In this document: piece after piece, positions 35,450-42,831 of the stretch
Layout: each line of letters begins with the position of its first letter
How positions within the stretch are numbered: the first letter of the stretch is position 1
DNA from: SpSt-600 sp042408195
GTDB taxonomy: Bacteria; Chloroflexota; Anaerolineae; SpSt-600
Assembly: GCA_042408195.1 (NCBI GenBank)
Contig: JBHOQL010000118.1
Span: 1 to 64,000 of the forward strand
DNA: 64,000 bases
Direction of reading: 5' to 3'
Program-made: the position numbers and the translations under genes
The notes under the pieces: generated by a model
Databases searched by the model: none
What the model saw: only the letters and a program-made list of their open reading frames with translations
What the model was told of the DNA's origin: nothing

Positions 35450-36266
35450 GGCTCTCATCCCTTCCCTAGGGTTGGAAGAAAGTGGGGCCATAAAAGAAAT
35501 ATCTGTGAATGAAATCGTACCCAACCCTTATCAACCCAGGCGCAATCTCCATGAGGAATCTCTGGAGGAGCTGGCTCAGTCCATAAAAGAGCACGGGCTA
35601 ATTCAGCCTCTCATAGTCACCAGGGATGAGGAGAGCGGCAAGTACCAGTTAATAGCTGGAGAAAGGCGCTGGCGTGCGGCCATGATGGCCGGCTTGAGCA
35701 CCGTGCCTGTTATTGTAAAAGAAGTAAGCCCGAGGCAGATGCTAGAAATAGCCTTGGTGGAGAACATCCAGAGGGCCGACCTGAATCCGCTGGAGGAGGC
35801 CGAAGCTTACAGGTTTTTAATAGAAGAGTTTGGCCTGACTCAGGAGGAAGTAGCGAAGCGGGTAGGGAAGAGTAGGACAGCGGTGGCTAATACTGTCCGG
35901 CTCCTAAGGCTTCCGATCGAGGTGAAGAAAGCCCTAGCTGAAGGACTCATAACGGAGGGCCATGCCAGAGCTCTGCTTGCCCTTCCCTCGCCGGAGCTCC
36001 AAGTCAGGGCCATGGAGAGAATCATAAGGGGTGGTCTTAACGTCCGCCAAACGGAAGAGTTGGTGAAGAAATTGCAGGAGCCTGGGGAAACTCCAAAGAG
36101 AGAAGTCCTACCGGAGATCAGGGAACTGGAAGAAAGGCTGCGGGTGAATCTGGGGACTAAAGTTAGGCTCTTCAAAGGACGCAAGGGCGGCAGACTTGTC
36201 ATTTTCTTCTATTCGGACGAAGACTTCAGATTGATTTGCGAACGAATCTTGGGAACACAACTTTAG
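35412..36266 (+). CDS. parB: Chromosome-partitioning protein ParB
   Basis: 284 residues, full length. It starts with the typical MAGTKRGLGKGLEALIP. The CTPase/ParB N-terminal domain has PNPYQPRR and GERRWRAA with ALVENIQR, and the central helix-turn-helix is TQEEVAKRVGKSRTAVANTVRLL. A C-terminal dimerisation part follows. ParB clamps load at parS and, with ParA, segregate the origin region. No ParA gene is adjacent and no parS palindrome was recognised nearby. Overlap with the upstream flavoprotein suggests cotranscription. Confidence 0.95.
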   Translation: MAGTKRGLGKGLEALIPSLGLEESGAIKEISVNEIVPNPYQPRRNLHEESLEELAQSIKEHGLIQPLIVTRDEESGKYQLIAGERRWRAAMMAGLSTVPVIVKEVSPRQMLEIALVENIQRADLNPLEEAEAYRFLIEEFGLTQEEVAKRVGKSRTAVANTVRLLRLPIEVKKALAEGLITEGHARALLALPSPELQVRAMERIIRGGLNVRQTEELVKKLQEPGETPKREVLPEIRELEERLRVNLGTKVRLFKGRKGGRLVIFFYSDEDFRLICERILGTQL

Positions 36267-36300
36267 AGAGCAAAGAGTTAACAGTGTACCCCCCCGAAGA

Positions 36301-36862
36301 ACAAATTATGCTTTCCCTTTTCCGAGTGAGATAATGATGCCTCTCGCGAGCTGGGTGCTGGTTCAGGACAGAGGACTTTCATCTTAGCGTGCTGTTTGGG
36401 CCGGACTATTCAGAACCATAGGATGCACTATCGGTTTTATTCTGATCTACTGGCTCGGTGCAAAAGAGAGACGCCCTCACCTCCTGCGCTGCGGTAAGCA
36501 TATTTTTAAGAGCATGACATTTACCCGACGGACAGGTGTTTTGAGAAACACGGGGAATCCACGGCGTTCTTCTCTAAGCTAATGCCAATAATCCGAACCT
36601 TTATCTCCATTCTGGCAGGCATTGTTCAGATGAATTTCCCCCTCCTTGTAATCCTAATTTTCACTGGCTACTTCCCCTGGTGCTGGGTGCTGGCCTATGC
36701 CGGCTATGTTTTGGGGGAGCATTAATGCACCCCTTTAATATCCCCGTAGCCATTGCTATCATGGCCCTGGCCGCCTGGTATGTTTACCGCTATGTGAGGC
36801 GGTATAACGAGGCGAAAAAAGAGCAATTCACTGTCTCCAGTCCTTGCACTGGGGTAAGCTGA
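36301..36862 (+). pseudogene. DedA-family membrane protein, disrupted
   Basis: A DedA/SNARE-associated protein can be read across shifting frames. 36307-36507 reads FPFPSEIMMPLASWVLVQDR, then a TAG codon, then IGCTIGFILIYWLGAKERRP. After a one-base shift in a T-run near 36505, the next frame (36510-36725) gives FEKHGESTAFFSKL and RTFISILAGIVQMNFPLL, ending GYVLGEH and TAA. A third frame from 36725 gives HPFNIPVAIAIMALAAWYVY. These pieces match, in order, the PSE, YWLG, WFEKHG, RTFIS-PAG and C-terminal helix landmarks of DedA proteins. The N-terminal helix is missing. One nonsense codon and two frame changes mean it is dead unless the sequence has errors. Two short coupled frames (36582-36725 and 36725-36862) are best explained as its remains. 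Confidence 0.75.
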
Positions 36863-37010
36863 GGTTTGCCCTCACAACTGCTCCGCAATCTCTCGGACCA
36901 AGGGAAAGGTGTTCGGGTCTTTACTATTCCAGACAGCCTGAAAAGGCCATCCTACAGCCGAAGATTCTCCTCGCTGACGGGCTGTAAGAGATGACCATTC
37001 CCCTTCAGCG

Positions 37011-38012
37011 TCACCAATTTTCCACAGCCATTTGAAGGATGCGCACCACCATTTCGGTGTAAGTGTAGCCAGCAGCCCTAGCTGCCCTATAAAATCCGGC
37101 ATCGGGTGAAAGATCGGGGTTACAGTTTACTTCTACTACGTAGGGATTCCCATCGGGGTCAACCCTCATGTCAACCCTGGCGTATCCGCGGCAACCTATG
37201 GCGTGCCACGCCCTTCTGGCTATGTCTTCAATCTTAGCCTTTAGTTCAGGCTCTACAGGGGCAGGGCAGAGGACGGGAGTATTTTTGTATTCAAACGAGT
37301 CCGGCTCCCACTTGGCTGCAAAAGACACAATCCTTTCCAGAGGGTTAGGGAATGCCATGAAATCCACCTCCGCCAGGGGGAGAACTTCGGGTTCGCTTCC
37401 CCATAGGGAGACGTTGAATTCCCGCCCGGCAATGAATTTTTCGGCTAAAGCTGCCTGGCGGTAACGGTTCAGAATGTAGGCAACACGTTCTTTGAGTTTT
37501 GACGGGCTGGTTATCACGGCCTCGGAGTCAATGCCTATGCTGGCATCTTCTGAAACCGGTTTAACGATGACAGGGCCATCAATTTGCCAACCATCCACTT
37601 CAGCGGGATCCCGCAGCAGCTTCCACGGTGGAGTCGGGATGCCAGCTTCAGCCAGGATGGCCTTTGCTCTGGCTTTGTGAGTCGAACGGGCAATGGCCTC
37701 CCCTGAAGAGCCTGTAAAGCGATATCCCATAGCTTCCAGAGCCCAGGCTATGCGAGCCTCTTCAAAGAGCCGGCCTTCAAGGCCTTCACCCAAATTGAAT
37801 ATAACCCATTCCTTCGGAGGGTAAGGGGCAAGGGCAGCTTCTATATCGGTGCTAAAAGCCACGATTTCCACGGTGTAGCCAGCTTCGGTCAGGGCCTTGG
37901 CTACAGCTTGGGCACAGGCTATCACCCCTCGCTCGGCAAGAATATCCCTGGGTTCACCTTTAACCAGGGTTTGGCTGTAATTGTAAAGGACCAGGACTTT
38001 TCCAGCCCCCAT
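37011..38012 (-). CDS. D-Ala-D-Ala-ligase-like ATP-grasp enzyme 2
   Basis: 333 residues, an ATP-grasp ligase of the D-Ala-D-Ala ligase superfamily. Seen: N-terminal Rossmann-like KVLVLYN, GYRFTGSSGEAIARSTHKA, VIVKPVSEDASIGI, the AEKFIAGREFNVSLWG grip and the metal-binding end VDMRVDPDGNPYVVEVNCNP. Such enzymes join a carboxylate, as an acyl phosphate, to an amine. It is the last gene of a four-gene operon (9-base spacing), and AGGAGGA precedes its ATG. Cell-wall ligases are normally single and lie near mur genes. The pairing with an aminomutase and a LysW-like carrier points instead to amino-acid attachment on that carrier or on a peptide product. Confidence 0.88.
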   Translation of the reverse strand: MGAGKVLVLYNYSQTLVKGEPRDILAERGVIACAQAVAKALTEAGYTVEIVAFSTDIEAALAPYPPKEWVIFNLGEGLEGRLFEEARIAWALEAMGYRFTGSSGEAIARSTHKARAKAILAEAGIPTPPWKLLRDPAEVDGWQIDGPVIVKPVSEDASIGIDSEAVITSPSKLKERVAYILNRYRQAALAEKFIAGREFNVSLWGSEPEVLPLAEVDFMAFPNPLERIVSFAAKWEPDSFEYKNTPVLCPAPVEPELKAKIEDIARRAWHAIGCRGYARVDMRVDPDGNPYVVEVNCNPDLSPDAGFYRAARAAGYTYTEMVVRILQMAVENW

Positions 38013-38021
38013 TCCTCCTCC

Positions 38022-39065
38022 TTATGCGATCCCGTATCTCCTCAGCGCCAGGTTGAGGATTTCATTGATCAGCCACTGATAAGATATTCCTTCGGCTTTG
38101 GCCACCAAGACCATGTCACTGTAGTGAGGATTAAGGCCTGGCAAAGTATTTATCTCCATAAGATAAGGTTTGCCGTCGGCACCCAGGCGTATGTCAACCC
38201 TGGCTAAGTCGAGGGCACCTATCGCCTCAAAAGCGGCTATCGCCAGCCTCCTTAACTCCCGGTCCAGTTCCTCATCAATGTGGGCTGGGCAAATATACCG
38301 AGGAGCCAAGGGCATTTCCATCTTCACATGACTAGTGTAAAGGCCTCCAGCTTCGGTTATGGGGCTCAGGTCCACCTCCATCGGTGGAAAAACGTGGAAG
38401 CCTCTTTCGTTATAGAAATCCGAAGGAGGAGGTGTACCTGGAGGCAGAGTGTTACCCAAGAGACCTACGGTGAATTCGCGACCCGGCAGATATTCTTCCA
38501 CTAAAGCGGGCTGGCGATAAGTCCTTATAAGCCACTGGACTTGCTCCCTCAATTCTTTTTCATCATGGAGTATCGAGCGCACACTTATCCCCATCCCCGA
38601 TCCCTCTCGTGAGGGTTTGGCGAAGAGGGGGAAGCGAAGGGATGGGTCGAGAGGCTCATCCCCTCTAACGAAAACCTGAAAGGGAGCCGTAGGGAGGCCA
38701 CAGTCCCTCCATACCCTTTTGGCCATGGCTTTATCCAGGGAAAGGGCGTGAGCTAGAACCTTTGACCCTGTGTAGGGTATCCCGAGCATTTCCAGGAGAG
38801 CTGGGACTTGGGATTCACGAGCGTCACCCCTGTGGCCTTCGCAGAGGTTAAAGCATATATCAGGCTTGACCTGGCGGATGGTATCCAACAGGGTAACATC
38901 ACCTTCTAAGGGTATGACTTCGTGGCCACCCGCTTCCAGGGCCTCAATCAGAGCCTCCACCGTCTCCTCGGTGTCGTATTCGGCCAGAGCGTCAGGAGGG
39001 GCATCAGGGGGGAGAGGAACGTTGCGCTTCAGGTTAAAGAGGAGAGCAACCCTCAGCCTTCTCAT
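38022..39065 (-). CDS. D-Ala-D-Ala-ligase-like ATP-grasp enzyme 1
   Basis: 347 residues, same superfamily as the next gene but clearly diverged from it. Seen: ICFNLCEGHRGDARESQVPALLE, GIPYTGSKVLAHALSLDKA, KPSREGSGMGI, VEEYLPGREFTVGLLGN and the C-terminal VDIRLGADGKPYLMEINTLP with the metal-binding Glu and Asn. The ligand-binding loops differ from those of cell-wall Ddl in ways I cannot score by eye. It lies 17 bases after the aminomutase gene and 9 bases before the second ligase, so the two probably act successively or on different amines. Confidence 0.88.
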   Translation of the reverse strand: MRRLRVALLFNLKRNVPLPPDAPPDALAEYDTEETVEALIEALEAGGHEVIPLEGDVTLLDTIRQVKPDICFNLCEGHRGDARESQVPALLEMLGIPYTGSKVLAHALSLDKAMAKRVWRDCGLPTAPFQVFVRGDEPLDPSLRFPLFAKPSREGSGMGISVRSILHDEKELREQVQWLIRTYRQPALVEEYLPGREFTVGLLGNTLPPGTPPPSDFYNERGFHVFPPMEVDLSPITEAGGLYTSHVKMEMPLAPRYICPAHIDEELDRELRRLAIAAFEAIGALDLARVDIRLGADGKPYLMEINTLPGLNPHYSDMVLVAKAEGISYQWLINEILNLALRRYGIA

Positions 39066-39082
39066 CCTCCCACCTCTATGCT

Positions 39083-40378
39083 TTAGGATTTAATTGGAAT
39101 TTCCAGATGGCGGCGGTGGACTTCCTGCCAGCCCTGAGGAGCCAGAGAATTTCTCTTCCCGGCCAGGAGCCCAAAAATTCCCTCTTGCCCACTTTCTTTT
39201 GCGCTCTGACAATATGGACAGTTCTGGGGATCGTGAGACCTGTAGGAGGAAGGCTGGGTATAGCTCCCGATAAAGCCTTCGTAGTTTCGGAGCACCACTT
39301 TACTTTCAGACATGCTCAGGAGGTAATTGGGCGATAGGGGCACCTTCCCCCCTCCTCCGGGCAAGTCAATGGCGTAAACTGGCACAGCGAAGCCAGAGGT
39401 GTGGCCTCTCAAGGCCTCCATGATCTCAATCCCTTTGGCTATAGGTGTGCGGAAGTGAGAGGTCCCAGGAACAAGGTCGCACTGGTAAAGGTAATAGGGA
39501 CGAACCCGATTTTTGACGAGCTTGCGGACAAGGGCCAGCATAATGTTGGGGCAGTCGTTTATTCCCGCAAGGAGCACCGACTGGCTTCCCAGGGGTATTC
39601 CAGCATCGGCCAGAAGGGCAAGGGCTTTTTCCACTTCCGGAGTTATCTCTTTGGGATGGTTGAAGTGGATGTTCATCCAGAGGGGGTGGTAGCGCCGGAG
39701 CACATTCACCAGTTCTTCATCCACGCGTTGGGGCAGGAAAACGGGGACCCTTGTCCCGATACGGATTATTTCCACATGGGGGATTTCCCGGAGTTTCCGG
39801 AGCAACGCCTCCAGAATGTGCAGGGGCAGGATCAGGGGATCGCCCCCAGATATGAGGACATCCCTGACTTGAGGGTTTGCGGCTATATAAGCTATCTGGC
39901 GTTCGTAGTCGGCCAGGGAGAACTGAGCATGGGGATTACCTACCATGCGGCTCCTAGTGCAGTACCGGCAATAGCTGGCACACTGGGTAGTTACCAACAT
40001 AAGGACACGGTCGGGATAACGGTGGACGAGACCCGGAACTGGGGAGTGAGAGTCTTCGGCCAGGGGGTCTTCCATTTCCTCGGGGGATAAGAGGAATTCC
40101 CTTGCAGTCGGAATAACCTGCCGCCTTATGGGGCAATTGGGGTCATCAGGATCTATAAGGCTTGCTAAATACGGAGTTACTGCAACTCTGAGGCGGGTTG
40201 GGGCTGAAAGGGCTTCCTCCTCTTCAGGTGTAAGGTTGATTATCCTGGAGAAGTCTTCCTTGGAACTCAGGCGATGGGTCAGTTGCCATCGCCAGTCGTT
40301 CCACTTATCAGGAGGCACCTCCTCCCAGGGGTGAGGAGGCCTCCTACGTCCTGGGGGCTCCTCAATCTCCCTTTGCAT
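39083..40378 (-). CDS. kamA: Lysine 2,3-aminomutase (radical SAM)
   Basis: 431 residues. The [4Fe-4S] motif is C133-x3-C137-x2-C140. The residues known to bind substrate and PLP in Clostridium subterminale lysine 2,3-aminomutase (Asp293, Asp330, Lys337) have counterparts here at Asp301, Asp338 (in YAIDLPGGGGK) and Lys345. These are all offset by 8, as are the three cluster cysteines. The two Asp residues favour lysine over glutamate. A zinc-site Cys276 plus C-terminal NCPYC is also present. Reaction: L-alpha-lysine to L-beta-lysine. It follows the LysW-like carrier by 12 bases and precedes two ATP-grasp ligases. Beta-lysine can be an osmolyte precursor, an antibiotic building block or the EF-P modifier; no acetyltransferase or EpmA is here. 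Confidence 0.92.
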   Translation of the reverse strand: MQREIEEPPGRRRPPHPWEEVPPDKWNDWRWQLTHRLSSKEDFSRIINLTPEEEEALSAPTRLRVAVTPYLASLIDPDDPNCPIRRQVIPTAREFLLSPEEMEDPLAEDSHSPVPGLVHRYPDRVLMLVTTQCASYCRYCTRSRMVGNPHAQFSLADYERQIAYIAANPQVRDVLISGGDPLILPLHILEALLRKLREIPHVEIIRIGTRVPVFLPQRVDEELVNVLRRYHPLWMNIHFNHPKEITPEVEKALALLADAGIPLGSQSVLLAGINDCPNIMLALVRKLVKNRVRPYYLYQCDLVPGTSHFRTPIAKGIEIMEALRGHTSGFAVPVYAIDLPGGGGKVPLSPNYLLSMSESKVVLRNYEGFIGSYTQPSSYRSHDPQNCPYCQSAKESGQEGIFGLLAGKRNSLAPQGWQEVHRRHLEIPIKS

Positions 40379-40390
40379 TTTTCCCCTCCT

Positions 40391-40591
40391 TTACCATTCT
40401 TCTTCCTCTTCACCTTCTTCCCATTCTTCCTCCCACTCTTCCTCTTCCTCAAAAATGAAATCTAGCTCGAGGGGTCTGACGCTCACCACTTCAAGCTCTG
40501 TGCCGCAGCTTGGGCAAGTCACGACCTGCCCGAGGCGGGGGTTTTGCAAGGTAATTTCCTCATCGCAATTTGGACAAAAGGCTGTAGGCAT
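40391..40591 (-). CDS. LysW-like amino-group carrier protein with acidic Glu/Trp tail
   Basis: 66 residues. The globular part matches LysW/ArgW carrier proteins: zinc cysteines C6, C9, C26 and C29, then LENP-like LQNPRLG, CGTELEVVSVRPLELD. LysW proteins end in EDWGE, and the terminal Glu side chain carries the amino acid during lysine or ornithine synthesis. Here the tail is longer, residues 48-66, almost only Glu with Trp at 53, 57 and 66, ending in Trp. That gives three Glu-run/Trp units instead of one EDWGE. No LysX/Y/Z/J genes are nearby, so canonical lysine synthesis is unlikely to be its role here. AGGAGGT precedes the ATG. First gene of the carrier-KamA-ligase-ligase operon. Confidence 0.85.
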   Translation of the reverse strand: MPTAFCPNCDEEITLQNPRLGQVVTCPSCGTELEVVSVRPLELDFIFEEEEEWEEEWEEGEEEEEW

Positions 40592-40714
40592 TTCTAAACC
40601 TCCTGAAAATTTTAATCAGTGTTTTATAATAGCTCTACGCTGTGGAAAAGCTGTTGAAAAAGGGTGACAAAGTTGTGCAAAATCGGCGGTGGACATCCGA
40701 ATTTTTGTACACCC

Positions 40715-41395
40715 TCACTCCACTGGGTTGAAGGAGTAGCCAACTCCCGGGACGGTGTGGATGTAGCGAGGGTTATGGGGGTCGGGTTCTATCTTCGCCC
40801 TAAGCCTGCTTATAAGACCTCTTACCAGCTCCTTATCTCCCTTCCCGCTGTAGCCCCAGACCTTCTCCACTATGGTTTCAATGGGAAGCACCTGGCCATT
40901 GTGGAGCATGAGGGCATGGAGGAGACGAAACTCCAGGTGAGTCAGGCGAACCGGAGCCTTCCCCTCGATCTCCACGGTCCTGCTGACAGGATCGAGAGTA
41001 AGGCCAGCTGTGCTCCAAATGGGCACTTTGGGCAAAGCTGCTCCGGAAGCCCGGCGTACAAGTGCTTTCAACTGGGCGATAAGGACCGGTATGCTGAAAG
41101 GCCTGATAATTACCAGATCCGTTCCTGCATCCAGAAGAGCGCAATGGAGGCTATCATTTATGGGGTCAAGGATGAGGGCGAGAGGGACTTCTGTTTCCGA
41201 ACGTATCTGACGAACGTAAGGGAGAGGATCTCCTTCAGGAGGAGCAAGGAGTATAAGGTCGGCAGGCCGTTCGAGCCAGGATTGCAAAGCTTTTGCCAGA
41301 TCCCTGGCCTGGATGACCATGAAACCAGCCCTCTGAAGGGCCAGAGCCAGCACTGCACCTTCGTCAGGATCGCGGGGCACTAGAAGCGCGAACAT
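40715..41395 (-). CDS. OmpR-type regulator with degenerate receiver domain
   Basis: 226 residues. N-terminal receiver-like fold (1-115), but the phosphoacceptor Asp position in DLILLA is Ala51 and the invariant Lys is Arg98 (IIRPF). Phosphorelay by a histidine kinase is therefore unlikely. The C-terminal winged helix (about 128-226) is intact: LTHLEFRLLHALMLHNGQVL, VWGYSGKGDKELVRGLISRLR and VPGVGYSF. It overlaps the M28 peptidase gene upstream by 32 bases and stops 123 bases before the carrier operon on the same strand. It is a natural candidate to control that operon, perhaps by ligand binding or dimer state. Confidence 0.85.
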   Translation of the reverse strand: MFALLVPRDPDEGAVLALALQRAGFMVIQARDLAKALQSWLERPADLILLAPPEGDPLPYVRQIRSETEVPLALILDPINDSLHCALLDAGTDLVIIRPFSIPVLIAQLKALVRRASGAALPKVPIWSTAGLTLDPVSRTVEIEGKAPVRLTHLEFRLLHALMLHNGQVLPIETIVEKVWGYSGKGDKELVRGLISRLRAKIEPDPHNPRYIHTVPGVGYSFNPVE

Positions 41396-42548
41396 CTATT
41401 TCCTTTAGAAGTTCCCAGACGAATTGTTCAGTTTTTTCTACAACTTTTGGATCCAGGTTTTCCAATTTGTCGGTCGGACGATGCCAGCCGGGAAGAAAAC
41501 CATCCCTCCTGAGGCCCACCAGGGTCAGGACCCGAAAGCCATGTTTTGCACCGATAGCACCCTCGGTATAAGCGCCCCGGAAAGATTTGGAATAAGCCCC
41601 GAGCTCGGGATGGGCCGATGCCACTTTCTCGGCTATAGCCAGAAGTTCTCTATCACTGCGGGAGGTCAGCAGGAAAGTCTCTCTGGTAATGTAAACAGGG
41701 CCAGCCTCTTTACCTCCCACGCTGTCTATGACAAGCCAGATAGCTTTCCCCAACTCTCGCTTGTGAGCCCTGGCGAAAGCCTCTGCACCGTAGCATCCAA
41801 CCTCCTCACACCCGGAAAGCACTGCCCATACTTCAGTGTTCTCCAGCGGCGATTGGGCCAACTTGGCAGCGATGCTTAGGACCACTCCAGCCCCACTTGC
41901 GTTGTCGTTGGCTCCAGGAGAATAGGGGGTAAAATCAGCCTGCAGGGTTATGAGGAAAATGCCCAGGATTACAAGGGCTAGAGGGATGGAGGCAAGCTTA
42001 AGGGAGAGAAACGGGAAGACCGCTCCAGCCAGGAAAAGACCAGTGAGAGCCACAGCCGAGGTAAGCCCAAGGGGTACAAGGATCGTGAAGAGCTTGAGCC
42101 ACCTGACCGAAGAGAAAACGAAAGGAGTTCGATGTGTATCAAGGTGGGCCATGAGAACAACCTTCTCGCGGCTTTCCCCTTTCGGGGCTATCCGAGCCAC
42201 CACGTTCTGACTCTGACCTTTGGGTAGGATGAAACGGATGAGGTTAGGTCTGAAAGCCAGCTCCAACAGGACGGAGACCATAGCTAAGGCCGAGAGGAGG
42301 AAGGCCAAGACAGCTCCCCATTTCCCCGCTGTGAGGAACAGGAATTCACTGATCAGGGCAAGGAATGAGAACAAGGCATAGGGATGCCAGGCAGACCGCG
42401 CGCTCCTAAAGGGTTCAATTACGGGGTTTAGGCCCTCTCTCCTGAGAACCTCAAAGGCATAACGGGCAGCTTCAGCTTCTTTGGAGGTAGTGGACCCCCT
42501 TGGACCGATGTTCTCTGCAAGGTAGCGCACATGTTCCATAGCCGGCAT
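41364..42548 (-). CDS. Membrane-anchored M28-family aminopeptidase
   Basis: 394 residues from the ATG preceded by GGGAGGT (a GTG five codons earlier is possible). Residues about 55-95 and 150-200 contain four or so hydrophobic segments. The peptidase part has the co-catalytic zinc ligands of M28: His in MAHLDTH, Asp in ANDNASGAG, Glu-Glu in SGCEEVG, Asp in IDSVGG and a late His in WHRPTD. M28 enzymes remove N-terminal amino acids or hydrolyse small peptide-like bonds. It overlaps the degenerate-receiver regulator. Release of a product from the LysW-like carrier or its peptide would fit the context, by analogy with LysK, but this is inference. Confidence 0.85.
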   Translation of the reverse strand: MPAMEHVRYLAENIGPRGSTTSKEAEAARYAFEVLRREGLNPVIEPFRSARSAWHPYALFSFLALISEFLFLTAGKWGAVLAFLLSALAMVSVLLELAFRPNLIRFILPKGQSQNVVARIAPKGESREKVVLMAHLDTHRTPFVFSSVRWLKLFTILVPLGLTSAVALTGLFLAGAVFPFLSLKLASIPLALVILGIFLITLQADFTPYSPGANDNASGAGVVLSIAAKLAQSPLENTEVWAVLSGCEEVGCYGAEAFARAHKRELGKAIWLVIDSVGGKEAGPVYITRETFLLTSRSDRELLAIAEKVASAHPELGAYSKSFRGAYTEGAIGAKHGFRVLTLVGLRRDGFLPGWHRPTDKLENLDPKVVEKTEQFVWELLKEIDVRASSAPRS

Positions 42549-42782
42549 GTATAGACCTCCCACTATTTAAACCAAAGTTAGTTTAGCATCAAGCCCCCCG
42601 GAAGTCAATATTCCCAGATGATTTAGAGCTTAAGAAGGAACACGTTCCACTATTGCTCCTTTCCCAGATTGGGGATCCGTCTTTCATGGGTCTTCTATCG
42701 AAGATCAGGTTCACTATGGGAGACCTAAGATAATCCCAGCAAACCTAAACAGGACTTTCACCCAGGGCGAGCTTTATGGGGG

Positions 42783-42810
42783 TTGCCTTTTGATGACAGC
42801 ATTGTATAAT
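42783..42810 (+). promoter_or_regulatory. Promoter for the TPR/TolB-GH57 operon
   Basis: TTGCCT at 42783-42788, 16 bases, perfect TATAAT at 42805-42810. GGAGGA lies just upstream of ATG 42832. The rest of the 283-base gap holds no other recognisable feature. Confidence 0.6.
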
Positions 42811-42831
42811 TAAGGCCTGGAGGAATGCTCT

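Noticed and set aside
36582..36862. Two small translationally coupled membrane proteins (47 and 45 residues)
   Set aside because: Both read as consecutive parts of a DedA protein, and the frame continues upstream of the first ATG into more DedA sequence; better explained as one pseudogene.
40391..40591. Canonical LysW for lysine biosynthesis
   Set aside because: The terminus is not EDWGE, and no LysX, LysY, LysZ, LysJ or LysK gene is nearby; the partners are KamA and Ddl-like ligases.
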